NCBI RefSeq assembly: GCF_001544915.2
Contig: NZ_FCOE02000029.1
Location: 1-64,000 of the forward strand
Length of the DNA stretch: 64,000 nucleotides
Direction: 5' to 3'
DNA from: Caballeronia pedi
GTDB lineage: Bacteria > Pseudomonadota > Gammaproteobacteria > Burkholderiales > Burkholderiaceae
Shown here: piece by piece, positions 16,055-24,768 of the stretch
How the letters are laid out: each line of letters starts with the position of its first letter
Position numbering within the stretch: position 1 is the first letter of the stretch
The notes under the pieces: model-generated
The model's database searches: none
What the model saw: the letters and a program-made list of their open reading frames with translations, nothing else
What the model was told of the DNA's origin: nothing
Translations under genes and position numbers: made by a program

Positions 16055-17508
16055 GGCAAGTCGATCACGAAGCAGGTCAGGTTCGAATCCTCCGCGAGAT
16101 ACGCGCGGCCGCCATGCGCCGAAGCGATCTCCCGCACCACGGCCAGGCCCAGCCCGGAGCCATCCGGGCGTCCCGTCACGAACGGCTCGAAAATACGCTC
16201 GCGCTCGGCCGCGCTCACGCCGGGGCCATCGTCGGTCACTTCCAGTCTGAGGCGTTCGCCGTCTGCGCATTGTGCGCTGCTCGCGCGCACTGTCACGTGG
16301 CCGCCTGGCGGCGCATGGCGCAGCGCGTTCACGATCAGGTTGTCGAGCGCGCGCGCCAGTTGCGCGGGATCGAAGACGGGTTGCATCGCGCCGGCTTCGA
16401 TGTCCGCGCGCAGCGATATCGCGCGGCTTTCGGCGCTCGCTTCATGCGTATGTACGATATCGCCGAGCCACGCGTGCAGATCGACGGCGCGCGCGTTCAC
16501 GGTCACTGGCTGGGTGAGCGCGAGCAGGCTCGTCACCTGCGCCTCGATGCGCCCCACCTGCTCGATGATCGTTCTGAGCGCGGCTTCGCGGCGCGCGCCG
16601 TCGCCGGCGAGCGCGTTTTCCGCCTTCAGGCGCATCGCGCCCGCGGGATTGCGGATCTCGTGCGCGATCTGGGCCGCCATCTTGCCGAGCGCACCGAAGC
16701 GTTCGGCCTGCGCCAGTTGCGTGCTCAGCGCGTTCGCTTCGCGCCGCAGGCGCTCGGTGCGCTCGACATAGCGATTGAGTGCATCGACGATCTGGTCGAG
16801 ATCGCGCTCGCCGAGCCGTTCGAGCCGCCTGCCCTGCTCGAATCCGCCAGCGGGCGCGAGCGCCTGTTCCAGCCGGGCGAGGTTGCGTCTCCAGCGTCTG
16901 AGCGCCAGGGCCAGAAACAACGCCAGCACGACGATGATCGCGAGCACGCCCGCCAGAATGGTCGCGGCGCGCTCGCCGTACGGGCCGAGCGGCGGCCGCG
17001 CGCGCGTGAGCATCCACGCCTGCAGGCCCGCGTGGCGCGGCACCGGACAGGCTACGGCGATCACGGCATCCGCGCCGCTCGAAACGACATCGACCTGCAT
17101 CTGGCCCGCACTCGCGGCGTTCTTCAGCGTGCGAAGAATGAGCGGCGTCTCGGCCTCGGGGATGTCGCGCTTGACGCCGCTGCCTTCGTAGGTGGGAAAC
17201 GCGTACGCGAGGAAGCCGTTCGGCGCGTCGTTCCAGAAACCGCCTTCGATGCCCTCGGTGCGAATCAGCACGAGATCGAGCACCGCGTGCATGAGATCGA
17301 CGTTGGTTTCGCCGGGGCGCTGCATCGACAGATCGTAGCGCGATGCGATCGCCGTGCAGGCCGCCGCCGCCTGATGCTTCGCCGCCGTGACGCGCTCGCC
17401 GAGCGCGGACGAAAGCATCAGCCACACGGCGGCCGTAAGCAGGCCGCACAAGACGGCGACGAGCACCCAGAGCGCGAAGAGCTGCGTGGAAAACGACGGT
17501 CGGGGCAT
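16039..17508 (-). CDS. Sensor histidine kinase, partner of the NtrC-type regulator
   Basis: A 489-residue membrane kinase: helix at ~7-33, an extracytoplasmic sensor of ~150 residues with no recognised motif, helix at ~183-203, a HAMP-like linker, dimerisation domain with H-box GKMAAQIAHEIRNP (phospho-acceptor His283), and an ATPase domain with N-box NLIVNALRHA, G1 DDGPGVSAAE and G2 GSGLGLAVV. It presumably phosphorylates the regulator encoded next, with which it overlaps. I chose the ATG at 17508; a GTG at 17562 would add 18 residues of uncertain value. The ligand is unknown, but the regulated operon (lipoprotein, transporter, CHASE3 protein) suggests an envelope or nutrient cue. Confidence 0.83.
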   Translation of the reverse strand: MPRPSFSTQLFALWVLVAVLCGLLTAAVWLMLSSALGERVTAAKHQAAAACTAIASRYDLSMQRPGETNVDLMHAVLDLVLIRTEGIEGGFWNDAPNGFLAYAFPTYEGSGVKRDIPEAETPLILRTLKNAASAGQMQVDVVSSGADAVIAVACPVPRHAGLQAWMLTRARPPLGPYGERAATILAGVLAIIVVLALFLALALRRWRRNLARLEQALAPAGGFEQGRRLERLGERDLDQIVDALNRYVERTERLRREANALSTQLAQAERFGALGKMAAQIAHEIRNPAGAMRLKAENALAGDGARREAALRTIIEQVGRIEAQVTSLLALTQPVTVNARAVDLHAWLGDIVHTHEASAESRAISLRADIEAGAMQPVFDPAQLARALDNLIVNALRHAPPGGHVTVRASSAQCADGERLRLEVTDDGPGVSAAERERIFEPFVTGRPDGSGLGLAVVREIASAHGGRAYLAEDSNLTCFVIDLPWRPY

Positions 17509-17566
17509 GAAGAGCCTGAACGCGGATGGAGTTGGAGCCTGTATGAGCAAGTCTCTTGCCACCGTC

Positions 17567-19117
17567 TCATCGACGACGAAATATCAGAAGGCTCAGACCT
17601 CCCAGCAGCCAGGCACCGATGCCCCCGTACATCATCGTCCAGCCGAACCCATGCGTTAATGCGGCGCGCAGGACGGCTCCCGACGGGTCGAGCGCATGCA
17701 GGGTGGCGATGCCGTCGCGAGACGCATCGAGGTCGCCCGCGACAACTCGCTCGGCGAGCCGGCGCAGCAAGGTTGCATCGATGATCGCGGGCAGATGCGC
17801 TCTTAGCTGGCTCAGGATACCAGCCATCAGGATGGCGCCCATCAACGCGATATTCACCGCGAGGGTGAGCATTCGCGCCGTCATGTCGATGCCCGACGCC
17901 ATGCCAGCGCGCTCGGCCGGGACGGCGCCCGTCGTCGTGTTCGTGACGAGCGTATTCGTCAGACCGAGGCCTGCCCCTGCGAACAGGCATCCGGGCAGCA
18001 TCGTCAGCGCACTCGGATGCGCCGCGACGCTTCCGAGCTTCATCAGGAGGAAGCCGAGCCCGATGGTAAACAGGCCAGCCGGGATTGCGACAGCCGGCCC
18101 GAAGCGCACGACGAGACGCTCACCGAGCGGCGGAAAAATCAAGGTCGGCACGGTATAGGCAAGAAGCGCCAGACCGGTGGTCATGGGATCGTAGCCGAGC
18201 CCGACCTGAAAGTAGATCGGAATGTAGATCATGAACGGCCAGAAGCTGAAGTTCATGCCGATCGAGCCCATCAGCGCGCCGGAAAATCGTGGCGATCCGA
18301 AGACCGAAAAATCGAACGCGGGTTGTTTGCTCGTTCGCTCGGCCCGGATGAAAGCGGCGAAGGCCAACGCCGACCCCGCGATGATCGACAGCGTGTATGC
18401 GCTCGTGAAGCCTTTTTCGGGGCCTCGCGTGATGGCGAACACAAGCCCGAATACGCAGAGTGAAAGCGTGATGATGCCGGGAATATCCAGCGCCCGTGCG
18501 GCGCCATGGCGCGATTTCTCCACGCCGAACCACAGGAGCAGGAATGTCGGCGCCGCGAGAAGCGCGTGGATCAGGAAAACCCATTCCCAACCCATCCGAT
18601 CGACGAGCGCGCCGCCGATCGTCGGCCCGAAGCCGAGCCCGATGCCGAGCAGGACGCCCCATGCGCTGAACGCCCTGGCACGTTCGCGACCCGGCGCGAA
18701 CTGATTCGATAGCACAGCGACCTGGCTGATCAGCATCGCCCCGCCGCTCGCACCTTGCAGCGCTCGACCGACGATCAACGTGGGAACGTCCTGAGCCAGG
18801 CCGCAGAGCAGCGAAGTGAATCCGAACATGGCAAGACTGATAAGGAATACGATTCTTCTTCCAAACCGGTCCACGAGCGCACCGGTAGCCATCAGGATGG
18901 ACGTGACGGCCAGCGTGTACGCGTTCACGATCCATTGCATGTCCTCGAAGCTGCTGTCGAAGATGCGCTGAAGGACCGGCAGCGTCACCGGCACGCTCGA
19001 TATCTCGAGACCGAACATCAACGACGTGAGACATATTGCGGCCAATGCGAGAGTGTTTCTGCTCAACGCGAAGCGGCGCGAGCCGCTCTTGGACGTTTCA
19101 GGTTCTGCTGATTCCAC
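17567..19117 (-). CDS. MFS drug/metabolite exporter, DHA2 (14-helix) family
   Basis: A 516-residue EmrB/QacA-type carrier with about fourteen membrane segments. Diagnostic motifs are LPVLQRIFDSSFEDMQWIVNAYTL in helix 1-2 (motif D1-like), ALVDRFGRRIVF in loop 2-3 (motif A), VGRALQGASGGAML (motif B) and LGIGLGFGPTIGGALVD (motif C, typical of antiporters). It should export a small molecule in exchange for protons. The GTG at 19117 is used with GGAAAG upstream. It lies 39 bp after the metallo-hydrolase gene and with it and the cupin gene forms a probable three-gene operon, suggesting that a compound is modified and expelled or detoxified. Confidence 0.82.
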   Translation of the reverse strand: MESAEPETSKSGSRRFALSRNTLALAAICLTSLMFGLEISSVPVTLPVLQRIFDSSFEDMQWIVNAYTLAVTSILMATGALVDRFGRRIVFLISLAMFGFTSLLCGLAQDVPTLIVGRALQGASGGAMLISQVAVLSNQFAPGRERARAFSAWGVLLGIGLGFGPTIGGALVDRMGWEWVFLIHALLAAPTFLLLWFGVEKSRHGAARALDIPGIITLSLCVFGLVFAITRGPEKGFTSAYTLSIIAGSALAFAAFIRAERTSKQPAFDFSVFGSPRFSGALMGSIGMNFSFWPFMIYIPIYFQVGLGYDPMTTGLALLAYTVPTLIFPPLGERLVVRFGPAVAIPAGLFTIGLGFLLMKLGSVAAHPSALTMLPGCLFAGAGLGLTNTLVTNTTTGAVPAERAGMASGIDMTARMLTLAVNIALMGAILMAGILSQLRAHLPAIIDATLLRRLAERVVAGDLDASRDGIATLHALDPSGAVLRAALTHGFGWTMMYGGIGAWLLGGLSLLIFRRR

Positions 19118-19156
19118 GATTTGCTTTCCGATATTGACTACGGCGTTAGAGGATCT

Positions 19157-20146
19157 TCAGTCCGGGTTTTCGATTCGCAGCGCCTGAATCATCGAAAACG
19201 CATGATGCGGCGTCCATACGTCCGCGCCTCCGAGCCGCTCGGTCCAGAGTCGTCCGTCGGACGTTGGAGTCGAGAGCATTTCGTTGGTCGCCTCCTTGAT
19301 CGCCTCTTCGAGATATCCGTCCATCAGCGCCCATACGTTCTCCGTCCCCGTTCGCGCCGCGATGTCTTCGATGCGAACCGATGCCAATGCCTTGCGAGAA
19401 ACCGCGCGCAACTGGTACACATATTCCCGCTGCGCTTCGACGTCCGCCCGCGTGCCGTAGCGTGTGAGGTGGCCGCAGACGATCACATCGAAGTCGTAGG
19501 AGAGCAGCGTGTCGTGCGCGTGCAGGTATTCGTGAACATCGTTGGCGACCGCCAGATGTCTGAACGGCACCCACCCTGGAAACACCACATCGACGAGCAT
19601 GAGAACCTTTCGATTCGGCTCGTAGATGAAGATGTTGCCGGGCTGATGGATGTTTCCGTGGTAACGAAGCTCGAGCCGGGTGGTTCCGAGTTCCAGCACA
19701 TATTCGTCGTCGAAGGTGACGGTCGGCACGGGGCGCCGCGCGTCGCCATATTCGCGCAACTTGTCTGCCGTGCTTCGATGCGCGATCCGGATCGCGTTCC
19801 GCGGAAAAATATCCGCAGCGCCGATATGGTCGAAGTGCGTGTGGCTGTAGATCACATGCGTGACCGGTTCGGTCGTGACCGACGCGATGGCGGGCAGCAG
19901 GGCGTCACGCAACGCGGGCGGCGCGTCGGCCACGATAACCCCTTGTCCCGTGACGATGAACATCGCATCGTATCCGCCGGCACTGATCCAGAATATGCCG
20001 GGCTTGATGTTTTCGAGCCGGTAGCCGTCTGGACCAGGCGTCTGTCCCAGCGACGACTTCGGAACCGCAGCGAACGTCCCTTCGCAACGAACGAGCTTGT
20101 ATCGAGGCGCTTCCACGCCGCCGGAATCGATAGCATTGGTAGTCAT
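19157..20146 (-). CDS. Metallo-beta-lactamase-fold hydrolase
   Basis: A 329-residue cytosolic MBL-fold protein. The zinc-binding motif HTHFDH is at residues 102-107, a further ligand region is GNIHQPGNIFIY, then LMLVDVVFPG supplies the bridging aspartate, and VIVCGHLTRYG a late histidine. No signal peptide is present. Such proteins hydrolyse lactones, thioesters or other esters; the substrate cannot be read from sequence. I chose the ATG at 20146 over a GTG at 20161. It lies between the exported cupin and the DHA2 exporter on the same strand, with gaps of 69 and 39 bp, and is probably cotranscribed with them. Confidence 0.75.
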   Translation of the reverse strand: MTTNAIDSGGVEAPRYKLVRCEGTFAAVPKSSLGQTPGPDGYRLENIKPGIFWISAGGYDAMFIVTGQGVIVADAPPALRDALLPAIASVTTEPVTHVIYSHTHFDHIGAADIFPRNAIRIAHRSTADKLREYGDARRPVPTVTFDDEYVLELGTTRLELRYHGNIHQPGNIFIYEPNRKVLMLVDVVFPGWVPFRHLAVANDVHEYLHAHDTLLSYDFDVIVCGHLTRYGTRADVEAQREYVYQLRAVSRKALASVRIEDIAARTGTENVWALMDGYLEEAIKEATNEMLSTPTSDGRLWTERLGGADVWTPHHAFSMIQALRIENPD

Positions 20147-20215
20147 GGAATCTCTTATCACGATAGGAATCCGAATCTTATTGGAACCGTCAAATCATGC
20201 CGTGAGAGCCAAGGC

Positions 20216-20674
20216 TCACTTCGCCGGCAGATAATCGAAAGGGCCTTTGGACGTGACGAAGAAGATGCACTCGGTCTGCGAGATGCATTTCGTGACGTGT
20301 TGTTCACCACCCTTCTGATACCAGTACGAGCCGGCGGCAAGCGGATGATCCTGCTTCGAGCCAGGCGCTTCGTTGGCGACCACGCCGGCAATGACGACAC
20401 CGTAGTAGGAGTAGGTGTGCGTGTGAACGCCGCTGGCAGTGCCGCCAGCCATCTTGATGTAGTTGCTATGAGCACTCGCCGCCGGATCGCCCCAGCCGTT
20501 TGCGATGGTCAGACCTTCCTTGTTCTGATAGAACTTCAATTCGGTCACCGGCACGATCTTCGAGTTGTCGGCATAGAGATCGGGCTTTTCGCCGGCTGTC
20601 GCGGCGAGGACGGGGATTGCCGCGAGCAATGCAGCCGCTGCTGCGAGTCGTTTGGCTTTGGTTGCGAATGACAT
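20216..20674 (-). CDS. Exported cupin protein (DUF4437-like)
   Basis: A 152-residue protein with a Sec signal peptide (KAKRLAAAAALLAAIPVLAATAG) and a single cupin barrel of DUF4437/ChrR-cupin type: SGVHTHTYSYYGVVIAGVV holds the first metal-binding histidines and GSYWYQKGGEQHVTKC the last. Cys at CISQTEC could form a disulphide in the periplasm. Activity is unknown. The ATG at 20674 starts a 290-bp divergent promoter region shared with the isochorismatase-like gene. It is the first gene of the cupin, metallo-hydrolase and exporter set. A shared 16-bp element in the promoter region points to control by the LysR protein encoded at 21539-22444. Confidence 0.72.
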   Translation of the reverse strand: MSFATKAKRLAAAAALLAAIPVLAATAGEKPDLYADNSKIVPVTELKFYQNKEGLTIANGWGDPAASAHSNYIKMAGGTASGVHTHTYSYYGVVIAGVVANEAPGSKQDHPLAAGSYWYQKGGEQHVTKCISQTECIFFVTSKGPFDYLPAK

Positions 20675-20760
20675 GGTGTGTTCCTTTGCGTTATCGGATG
20701 GATGGAGCCAAGTATGGGTCGTCAAGGGAATGTGAGAAACAAGGCCAGCACGAAAGGATC

Positions 20761-20776
20761 TTTCGCGAAACGAGAA
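20761..20776. promoter_or_regulatory. Candidate LysR operator, copy 1
   Basis: TTTCGCGAAACGAGAA starts with a perfect 10-bp palindrome (TTTCGCGAAA) and contains a T-N11-A spacing (TTTCGCGAAACGA) expected of LysR boxes. It lies between the divergent cupin and isochorismatase-like genes. The same 16-mer with one change recurs at 22558-22573 upstream of the nearby LysR gene. Confidence 0.5.
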
Positions 20777-20964
20777 AGGCGGGCACTGATCTCGTTGCGC
20801 GAACAGTGCTTTCTGCCATTCGCGGATTCCATCGGTCGCACTGATCGGGCAGCATTTTGCCTGTGGCGACGTAGCCGCCATCTTGCAGAACGCAACGAGC
20901 GCTGCTACGCGAGCCAGGCCCGCCTTCGGGCCTAGTCCCTATTCAATTCCGAGGTGAAACGAAC

Positions 20965-21531
20965 ATGACGAAGCGAGCACTGGTCGTAGTAGATATTCAG
21001 AACGATTACTTTCCCGGAGGGAAGTGGATACTCGATGGCGTTGAAGCCGCGGCCGATAATGCGCATGCCGTCATCGAGTCTTTCAGAGCGCACGGCGATC
21101 TCATCGTCCATATCCGACATGAGAGTCTCGCCAAGGACGCGGCTTTCTTCCTGCCCGATACTGACGGCGCCCAGCTGCACAAGAAGGCAACGGCTCTGCC
21201 CGGCGAGCGGGTAATCGTGAAACACCACATGAACCCTTTTCGCGAGACGGATCTTCGCGAAATTCTCGATGCTCAGGGAATCAGGGAAGTCGTGGCCATC
21301 GGAGCTATGAGCCATATGTGCATCGACGCCGTCACGCGCGCGTCAGACGACTTCGGCTTCGAGACCACCGTGATTCACGATGCCTGCGCCACCCATGCGC
21401 TCGAGTTCAGGGGCGTGAGTGTCCCGGCCGTTCAGGTGCATGCCGCTTTCATGGCGGCGTTGAGTTTCGGTTACGCGAAGGTTGTCTCCGCAGCTGAATT
21501 TTTGAGTTCTGAACGCAACCGAAACGCGTAG
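20965..21531 (+). CDS. Isochorismatase-family cysteine hydrolase
   Basis: A 188-residue alpha/beta hydrolase of the isochorismatase superfamily (nicotinamidase, N-carbamoylsarcosine amidase and relatives). The catalytic triad is visible as Asp10 (VVVDIQNDYFPGG), Lys86 (RVIVKHHMNPF) and Cys119 (IGAMSHMCIDAVTRAS). The cysteine makes it a likely amidase or related hydrolase. Substrate is unknown; the shortened motif is not that of nicotinamidase. The ATG at 20965 has GAGGTG upstream. It is divergent from the exported cupin operon and convergent with a LysR gene whose presumed operator sequence occurs in the shared promoter region, so it is probably induced together with that operon. Confidence 0.8.
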   Translation: MTKRALVVVDIQNDYFPGGKWILDGVEAAADNAHAVIESFRAHGDLIVHIRHESLAKDAAFFLPDTDGAQLHKKATALPGERVIVKHHMNPFRETDLREILDAQGIREVVAIGAMSHMCIDAVTRASDDFGFETTVIHDACATHALEFRGVSVPAVQVHAAFMAALSFGYAKVVSAAEFLSSERNRNA

Positions 21532-21538
21532 GCGACGG

Positions 21539-22444
21539 CTATGCGTACCACAGCGCCTTGTTCGCCCTCAAGGTTTCGACCGCGAGGTCGACGAACACGC
21601 GCACCTTCTGATTGACGTGCTTGCCCTCGCGATGCACCACGTGAATGGGAAGCGTGGCCAGCTCGTGTTCCGGAAGCACGACCCGAAGCTTTCCTTCCGC
21701 CAGCGCGGATGCGATCTGGCAGGACAGCAAGCACACGATGCCCAGCCCCGAGAGCGCGGCCGACATCGCCGAGTCGTTGGTCGTCGTGATGAGGCGGGGT
21801 TGAATCGGCACGGTACTCGACTTCGCGTCGCCGCGAAAACGCCACTCGGGCGATGGCGTCGAAGGCAACGATTGAATCGTCACGTGTGACGCGAGATCGT
21901 CCGGATTCTGCGGCTCGCCGCGTGCCTCCAGATAGTCGGGCGATGCGCAAAGCAGGCTTCGCACCTTGCCTACAGCAATTGCCTGAAGTGAGGAATTCGG
22001 CAAGTTGCCGATGCGAATCGCAACATCGACGCCTTCATCCACCAGATTCACGGTGCGGTCCAGAAACCAGCAGCTTGCGCTGACATCCGGATACCTCGCG
22101 AGATACTCCTGCACGATTGGCGTCACATGTGCGTTTCCCAGAACGATGGGGGCAGTCACCGTCAACTGGCCGCGCGGCGACGTACGCGCGCCGGAGGCGG
22201 CCAGTTCCGCGGCCTCTACGGTCGCAAGCACGCGGCGGCATTCATCGAAAAAAGCGGCGCCTGCGTCCGTGGTTCGAACGATGCGTGTCGTGCGGTTCAG
22301 AAGGCGCACGCCGAGATGCTCCTCGAGCTCGTTGACGAGGCGGCTGATCACGGACGTCGAGACCTGGAGTTTGCGTGCCGCCGAGGAGAAACCTTCCGTT
22401 TCGACGACCGTCACGTACGTCGCCATAGCCTGCAGTTTGTCCAT
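21539..22444 (-). CDS. LysR-family transcriptional regulator
   Basis: A 301-residue LysR protein of the large DsdC/YafC-like branch (MDKLQAMATYVTVVETEGFSSAARKLQVSTSVISRLVNELEE as the HTH; DVAIRIGNLPNSSLQAIAVGKVRSLLCASPDYL in the effector domain). The ATG at 22444 is the first plausible start. Its stop lies only 7 bp from that of the convergent isochorismatase-like gene. A 16-bp element upstream of its own start (22558-22573) recurs in the cupin/isochorismatase promoter region, which suggests that it regulates both itself and those genes. The inducer is unknown. Confidence 0.8.
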   Translation of the reverse strand: MDKLQAMATYVTVVETEGFSSAARKLQVSTSVISRLVNELEEHLGVRLLNRTTRIVRTTDAGAAFFDECRRVLATVEAAELAASGARTSPRGQLTVTAPIVLGNAHVTPIVQEYLARYPDVSASCWFLDRTVNLVDEGVDVAIRIGNLPNSSLQAIAVGKVRSLLCASPDYLEARGEPQNPDDLASHVTIQSLPSTPSPEWRFRGDAKSSTVPIQPRLITTTNDSAMSAALSGLGIVCLLSCQIASALAEGKLRVVLPEHELATLPIHVVHREGKHVNQKVRVFVDLAVETLRANKALWYA

Positions 22445-22457
22445 GTTCGATGCCGAT
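22437..22457. repeat. Start-codon repeat, copy in front of the LysR gene
   Basis: A 21-bp stretch (one mismatch) is shared with 24068-24088; the identical core is CATGTTCGATGCCGAT. On the minus strand it spans the last 13 leader bases, the ATG and the start of codon 2 and 3 of the LysR gene. The second copy has the same register relative to the SulP start codon. Confidence 0.6.
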
Positions 22458-22557
22458 CTCCATGATGACGACTCGCCCGTTGAATCGGACCGGGTCGCGG
22501 GAAACCAGTTTATGGACGCATTGGGTTGAGTGGAATCCCTTCCTGGCGCATTTCGTA

Positions 22558-22573
22558 TTTCGCGAAATGAGAA
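22558..22573. promoter_or_regulatory. Candidate LysR operator, copy 2
   Basis: TTTCGCGAAATGAGAA matches copy 1 (20761-20776) at 15 of 16 bases. Here the palindrome extends to 12 bp (ATTTCGCGAAAT, 22557-22568). It lies 114 bp upstream of the LysR start and just past the end of the SulP gene, a position suited to autoregulation. Confidence 0.5.
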
Positions 22574-22584
22574 CAATCAGAACG

Positions 22585-24075
22585 TCACCCCACGTTCAGC
22601 CTGCCGCTCAACCGGGCGTGAAACGCACGGCTGCGCTCGTCGAGACCGACCATCGTCACGTCGACGCCGTGCTTTCGATACTTGAGCTGGATCGAGTCGA
22701 GCGCGGCGACCGTCGACGCGTCCCATATCTGCGACTGCGTGAAGTCGATGCTCACCGTGGCCGGGTCGATCGCGTATTCGAACCGCTCGACCAGATCGTT
22801 GCTGCTGCCGAAGAAAAGCGGCCCGTGCACGTCGTAGCGCACGCTCTGGCCATCGTCGGAGACCGTGCGCACCGTGCGGATCACGTGCGCCACGCGCCGC
22901 GCGAACAACACCGTCGCCAGCAGCACGCCGCCCACCACGCCGACCGCCAGATTGCCCGTGTACACCGTCAGCGCGACCGAGAGCAGCATCACCGACGTTT
23001 CCATCCAGGGCATGCGGCGCAGCGTTGCCGGATGCAGGCTGTGCCAGTCCACCGTTTTCACGGCGACGACCATCATCACGCCCGCGAGCGCGATCATCGG
23101 GATATGCGCCATCACCTGGCTGAGTCCGGTGATGAGCAGCAGCAGGGTCGCCGCCGCCGCGAGCGTGGATAAACGCGTGCGCGCGCCGCCGATGCTCACG
23201 TTCACCACGGTCTGCCCGATCATCGCGCAGCCGGCGATGCCGCCGAACGCACCCGCGCCGAGATTGGCCAGCCCCAGGGCCCACGACTCGCGCGACTTGC
23301 GCGAGCGGGTTTCGGTCATCTCGTCGACCAGCTTGGCCGTGAGCAGGCTTTCGAGCAAGCCGACGAATGCGATGGAAACGGCCGTCTTCCAGACGATCTG
23401 CAGCGTCGATAAATCGAACGGCACGGTCCACGCGGTGAGACCGGGCAGATCCGACGGCATCGGACGGTCGCCGCCGACGGTCGGCACGGCCCAGTGCAGG
23501 CCCACCGCGATCAGCGTCGTCACGATGATGGCGACCAGCGGCGCAGGCACCGCGCGCGTCACGCGCGGCCCGATCAGCACGATCGCCAGCGTGAGCGCGA
23601 AGAGCACGTACACGGTGGGCGGCTGGCCGACGAGATGCGGTATCTGCGCCCAGAAAATCAGTATGCCGAGCGCGTTGACGAAGCCGAGCATCACCGAGCG
23701 CGGAATGAAACGCACGATGCGCGCGAGGCCCAGCAGACCGAACGCAACCTGGACGAGCGCGGCGAGCAGCACGGCGGGCAGGATATAGCCCGCGCCGTGC
23801 GCATGCGCCATGGGTCCGACGACGAGCGCGACCGAACCGGCCGCCGCGGTGACCATCGCCGGCCGCCCGCCGAACAGCGACGTCACGACCAGCAGCACCA
23901 CCGATGCGAACAGCGCCGAGCGCGGCTCCACGCCGGAGACGAATGCGAAGGAGATGACTTCGGGAATCAGGGCGAGACTGGTGACGATGCCCGCGAGCAT
24001 CTCGCGCGTCCATTCGATACGCGACTCGGGGGCCGCGATGCGCGGCGCGTCATTCCCGGTGACGGGCTTGTTCAT
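22585..24075 (-). CDS. SulP-family anion transporter with STAS domain
   Basis: A 496-residue SLC26/SulP carrier. The membrane part (to ~390) shows the family's order: EMLAGIVTSLALIPEVISFAFVSGV near the start, then ILIFWAQIPHLVG, and GLLESLLTAKLVDEMT plus NLGAGAFGGIAGCAMIGQTVVNVSIGGARTRLS. A C-terminal STAS domain (~420-496) follows (VRYDVHGPLFFGSSNDLVERF, VSIDFTQSQIWDASTVAALDSI). Such proteins move sulphate, bicarbonate or dicarboxylates. The helix-1 motif IPEVISFAFVSGVEP is that of the bicarbonate/sulphate type, but the substrate is not fixed by sequence. The ATG at 24075 is taken; the next gene on this strand is 114+ bp away (LysR), so it is probably monocistronic. Confidence 0.83.
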   Translation of the reverse strand: MNKPVTGNDAPRIAAPESRIEWTREMLAGIVTSLALIPEVISFAFVSGVEPRSALFASVVLLVVTSLFGGRPAMVTAAAGSVALVVGPMAHAHGAGYILPAVLLAALVQVAFGLLGLARIVRFIPRSVMLGFVNALGILIFWAQIPHLVGQPPTVYVLFALTLAIVLIGPRVTRAVPAPLVAIIVTTLIAVGLHWAVPTVGGDRPMPSDLPGLTAWTVPFDLSTLQIVWKTAVSIAFVGLLESLLTAKLVDEMTETRSRKSRESWALGLANLGAGAFGGIAGCAMIGQTVVNVSIGGARTRLSTLAAAATLLLLITGLSQVMAHIPMIALAGVMMVVAVKTVDWHSLHPATLRRMPWMETSVMLLSVALTVYTGNLAVGVVGGVLLATVLFARRVAHVIRTVRTVSDDGQSVRYDVHGPLFFGSSNDLVERFEYAIDPATVSIDFTQSQIWDASTVAALDSIQLKYRKHGVDVTMVGLDERSRAFHARLSGRLNVG

Positions 24076-24088
24076 GTTCGATGCCGAT
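24068..24088. repeat. Start-codon repeat, copy in front of the SulP gene
   Basis: Second copy of the repeat described at 22437-22457, in the same register relative to the start codon (ATG at 24075 on the minus strand). Beyond the shared stretch the two upstream regions do not look alike. Confidence 0.6.
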
Positions 24089-24465
24089 GGTGAACGCACG
24101 CAGCGCGGCCCCGAGGATGGAGCGGCGCGTTTGCCGTGCTGGAGGACTTCGTGAAGTGGGCAGCGCGGGGAATTTTAACAGGCTGGTGAAATCGTCCCCG
24201 GCGAAGTCAGCGCGCGCGCTGGCCGCTTCGATGCGCGCGGAATCGCCGGCGAGACTCGATCGCATGCTCCGCAAGATTCCGACCGATGAGGACGCGAACG
24301 GTCCCCCGCGCCTCCCGCGACGGCAGACGTGGAAACCTCCGACATCCACAGGCTAACCGTCAGATAAATCGGCGGAGCGAGCGGCTTCGCCCGACGGCGC
24401 AGGTGCCGCGGTTGAACGCGCAAGCGCTCCATGTCGCTCCCGAACGATCATGCGGGATGCGAACG
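24076..24465. other. 390-bp region without a recognisable gene
   Basis: This is the upstream region of the SulP gene and the downstream region of the small lysine-rich protein gene. A plus-strand frame of 91 codons (24081-24356) crosses it but has no family likeness and no good ribosome site. AATTTTAACA at 24171-24180 is a small AT-rich island and may belong to the SulP promoter. Nothing else stands out. Confidence 0.4.
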
Positions 24466-24768
24466 CTACTGGCTGGCGCCCGCCCCGATTCCCGCCTTCT
24501 TCTGCGCGTCCTGCAAATTCTGCGGATAGTTGGGATCGTTCGCCCGGCCCGGGTTGTAGCCGGCATCCTCGAGTTTCTTCAGTTCGGCGTTCTTCTTTGC
24601 GCGCGCCTGTTTTCGCGCGGCTTTTTTCTCCGCCTTCGTCGCCGGCGCGGCTTGCGTAGCGTCGGTTGCGGTCGAGCCGGTATCCTGAGCGTAGGAAAGC
24701 GGGGCAACGGAAGTCGCCACGGCGCCCAGGAAGAATGACACAGCAAGGCTTGCCAGTTTCGTTCTCAC
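24466..24768 (-). CDS. Small exported lysine/alanine-rich protein, DUF4148-like
   Basis: A 100-residue protein: Sec signal peptide (RTKLASLAVSFFLGAVATSVAPLSYAQ), an Ala/Thr/Lys-rich middle (AEKKAARKQARAKK) and the end AELKKLEDAGYNP followed by YPQNLQDAQKKAG. The last part resembles the Burkholderiaceae DUF4148 domain (xLxQLExAGYxP...YPxxLQxAxxK). I start it at the GTG at 24768, which has GGAGA six bases upstream; the overlapping ATG there is out of frame and stops at once. It should be periplasmic; function unknown. It is divergent from the 102-residue protein gene at 24955. Confidence 0.62.
   Translation of the reverse strand: MRTKLASLAVSFFLGAVATSVAPLSYAQDTGSTATDATQAAPATKAEKKAARKQARAKKNAELKKLEDAGYNPGRANDPNYPQNLQDAQKKAGIGAGASQ

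Noticed and set aside
24081..24356. A 91-codon plus-strand frame in the gap upstream of the SulP gene
   Set aside because: No ribosome site, no family likeness, Arg/Ala/Pro-rich composition as in random GC-rich frames, and it covers the SulP promoter region.
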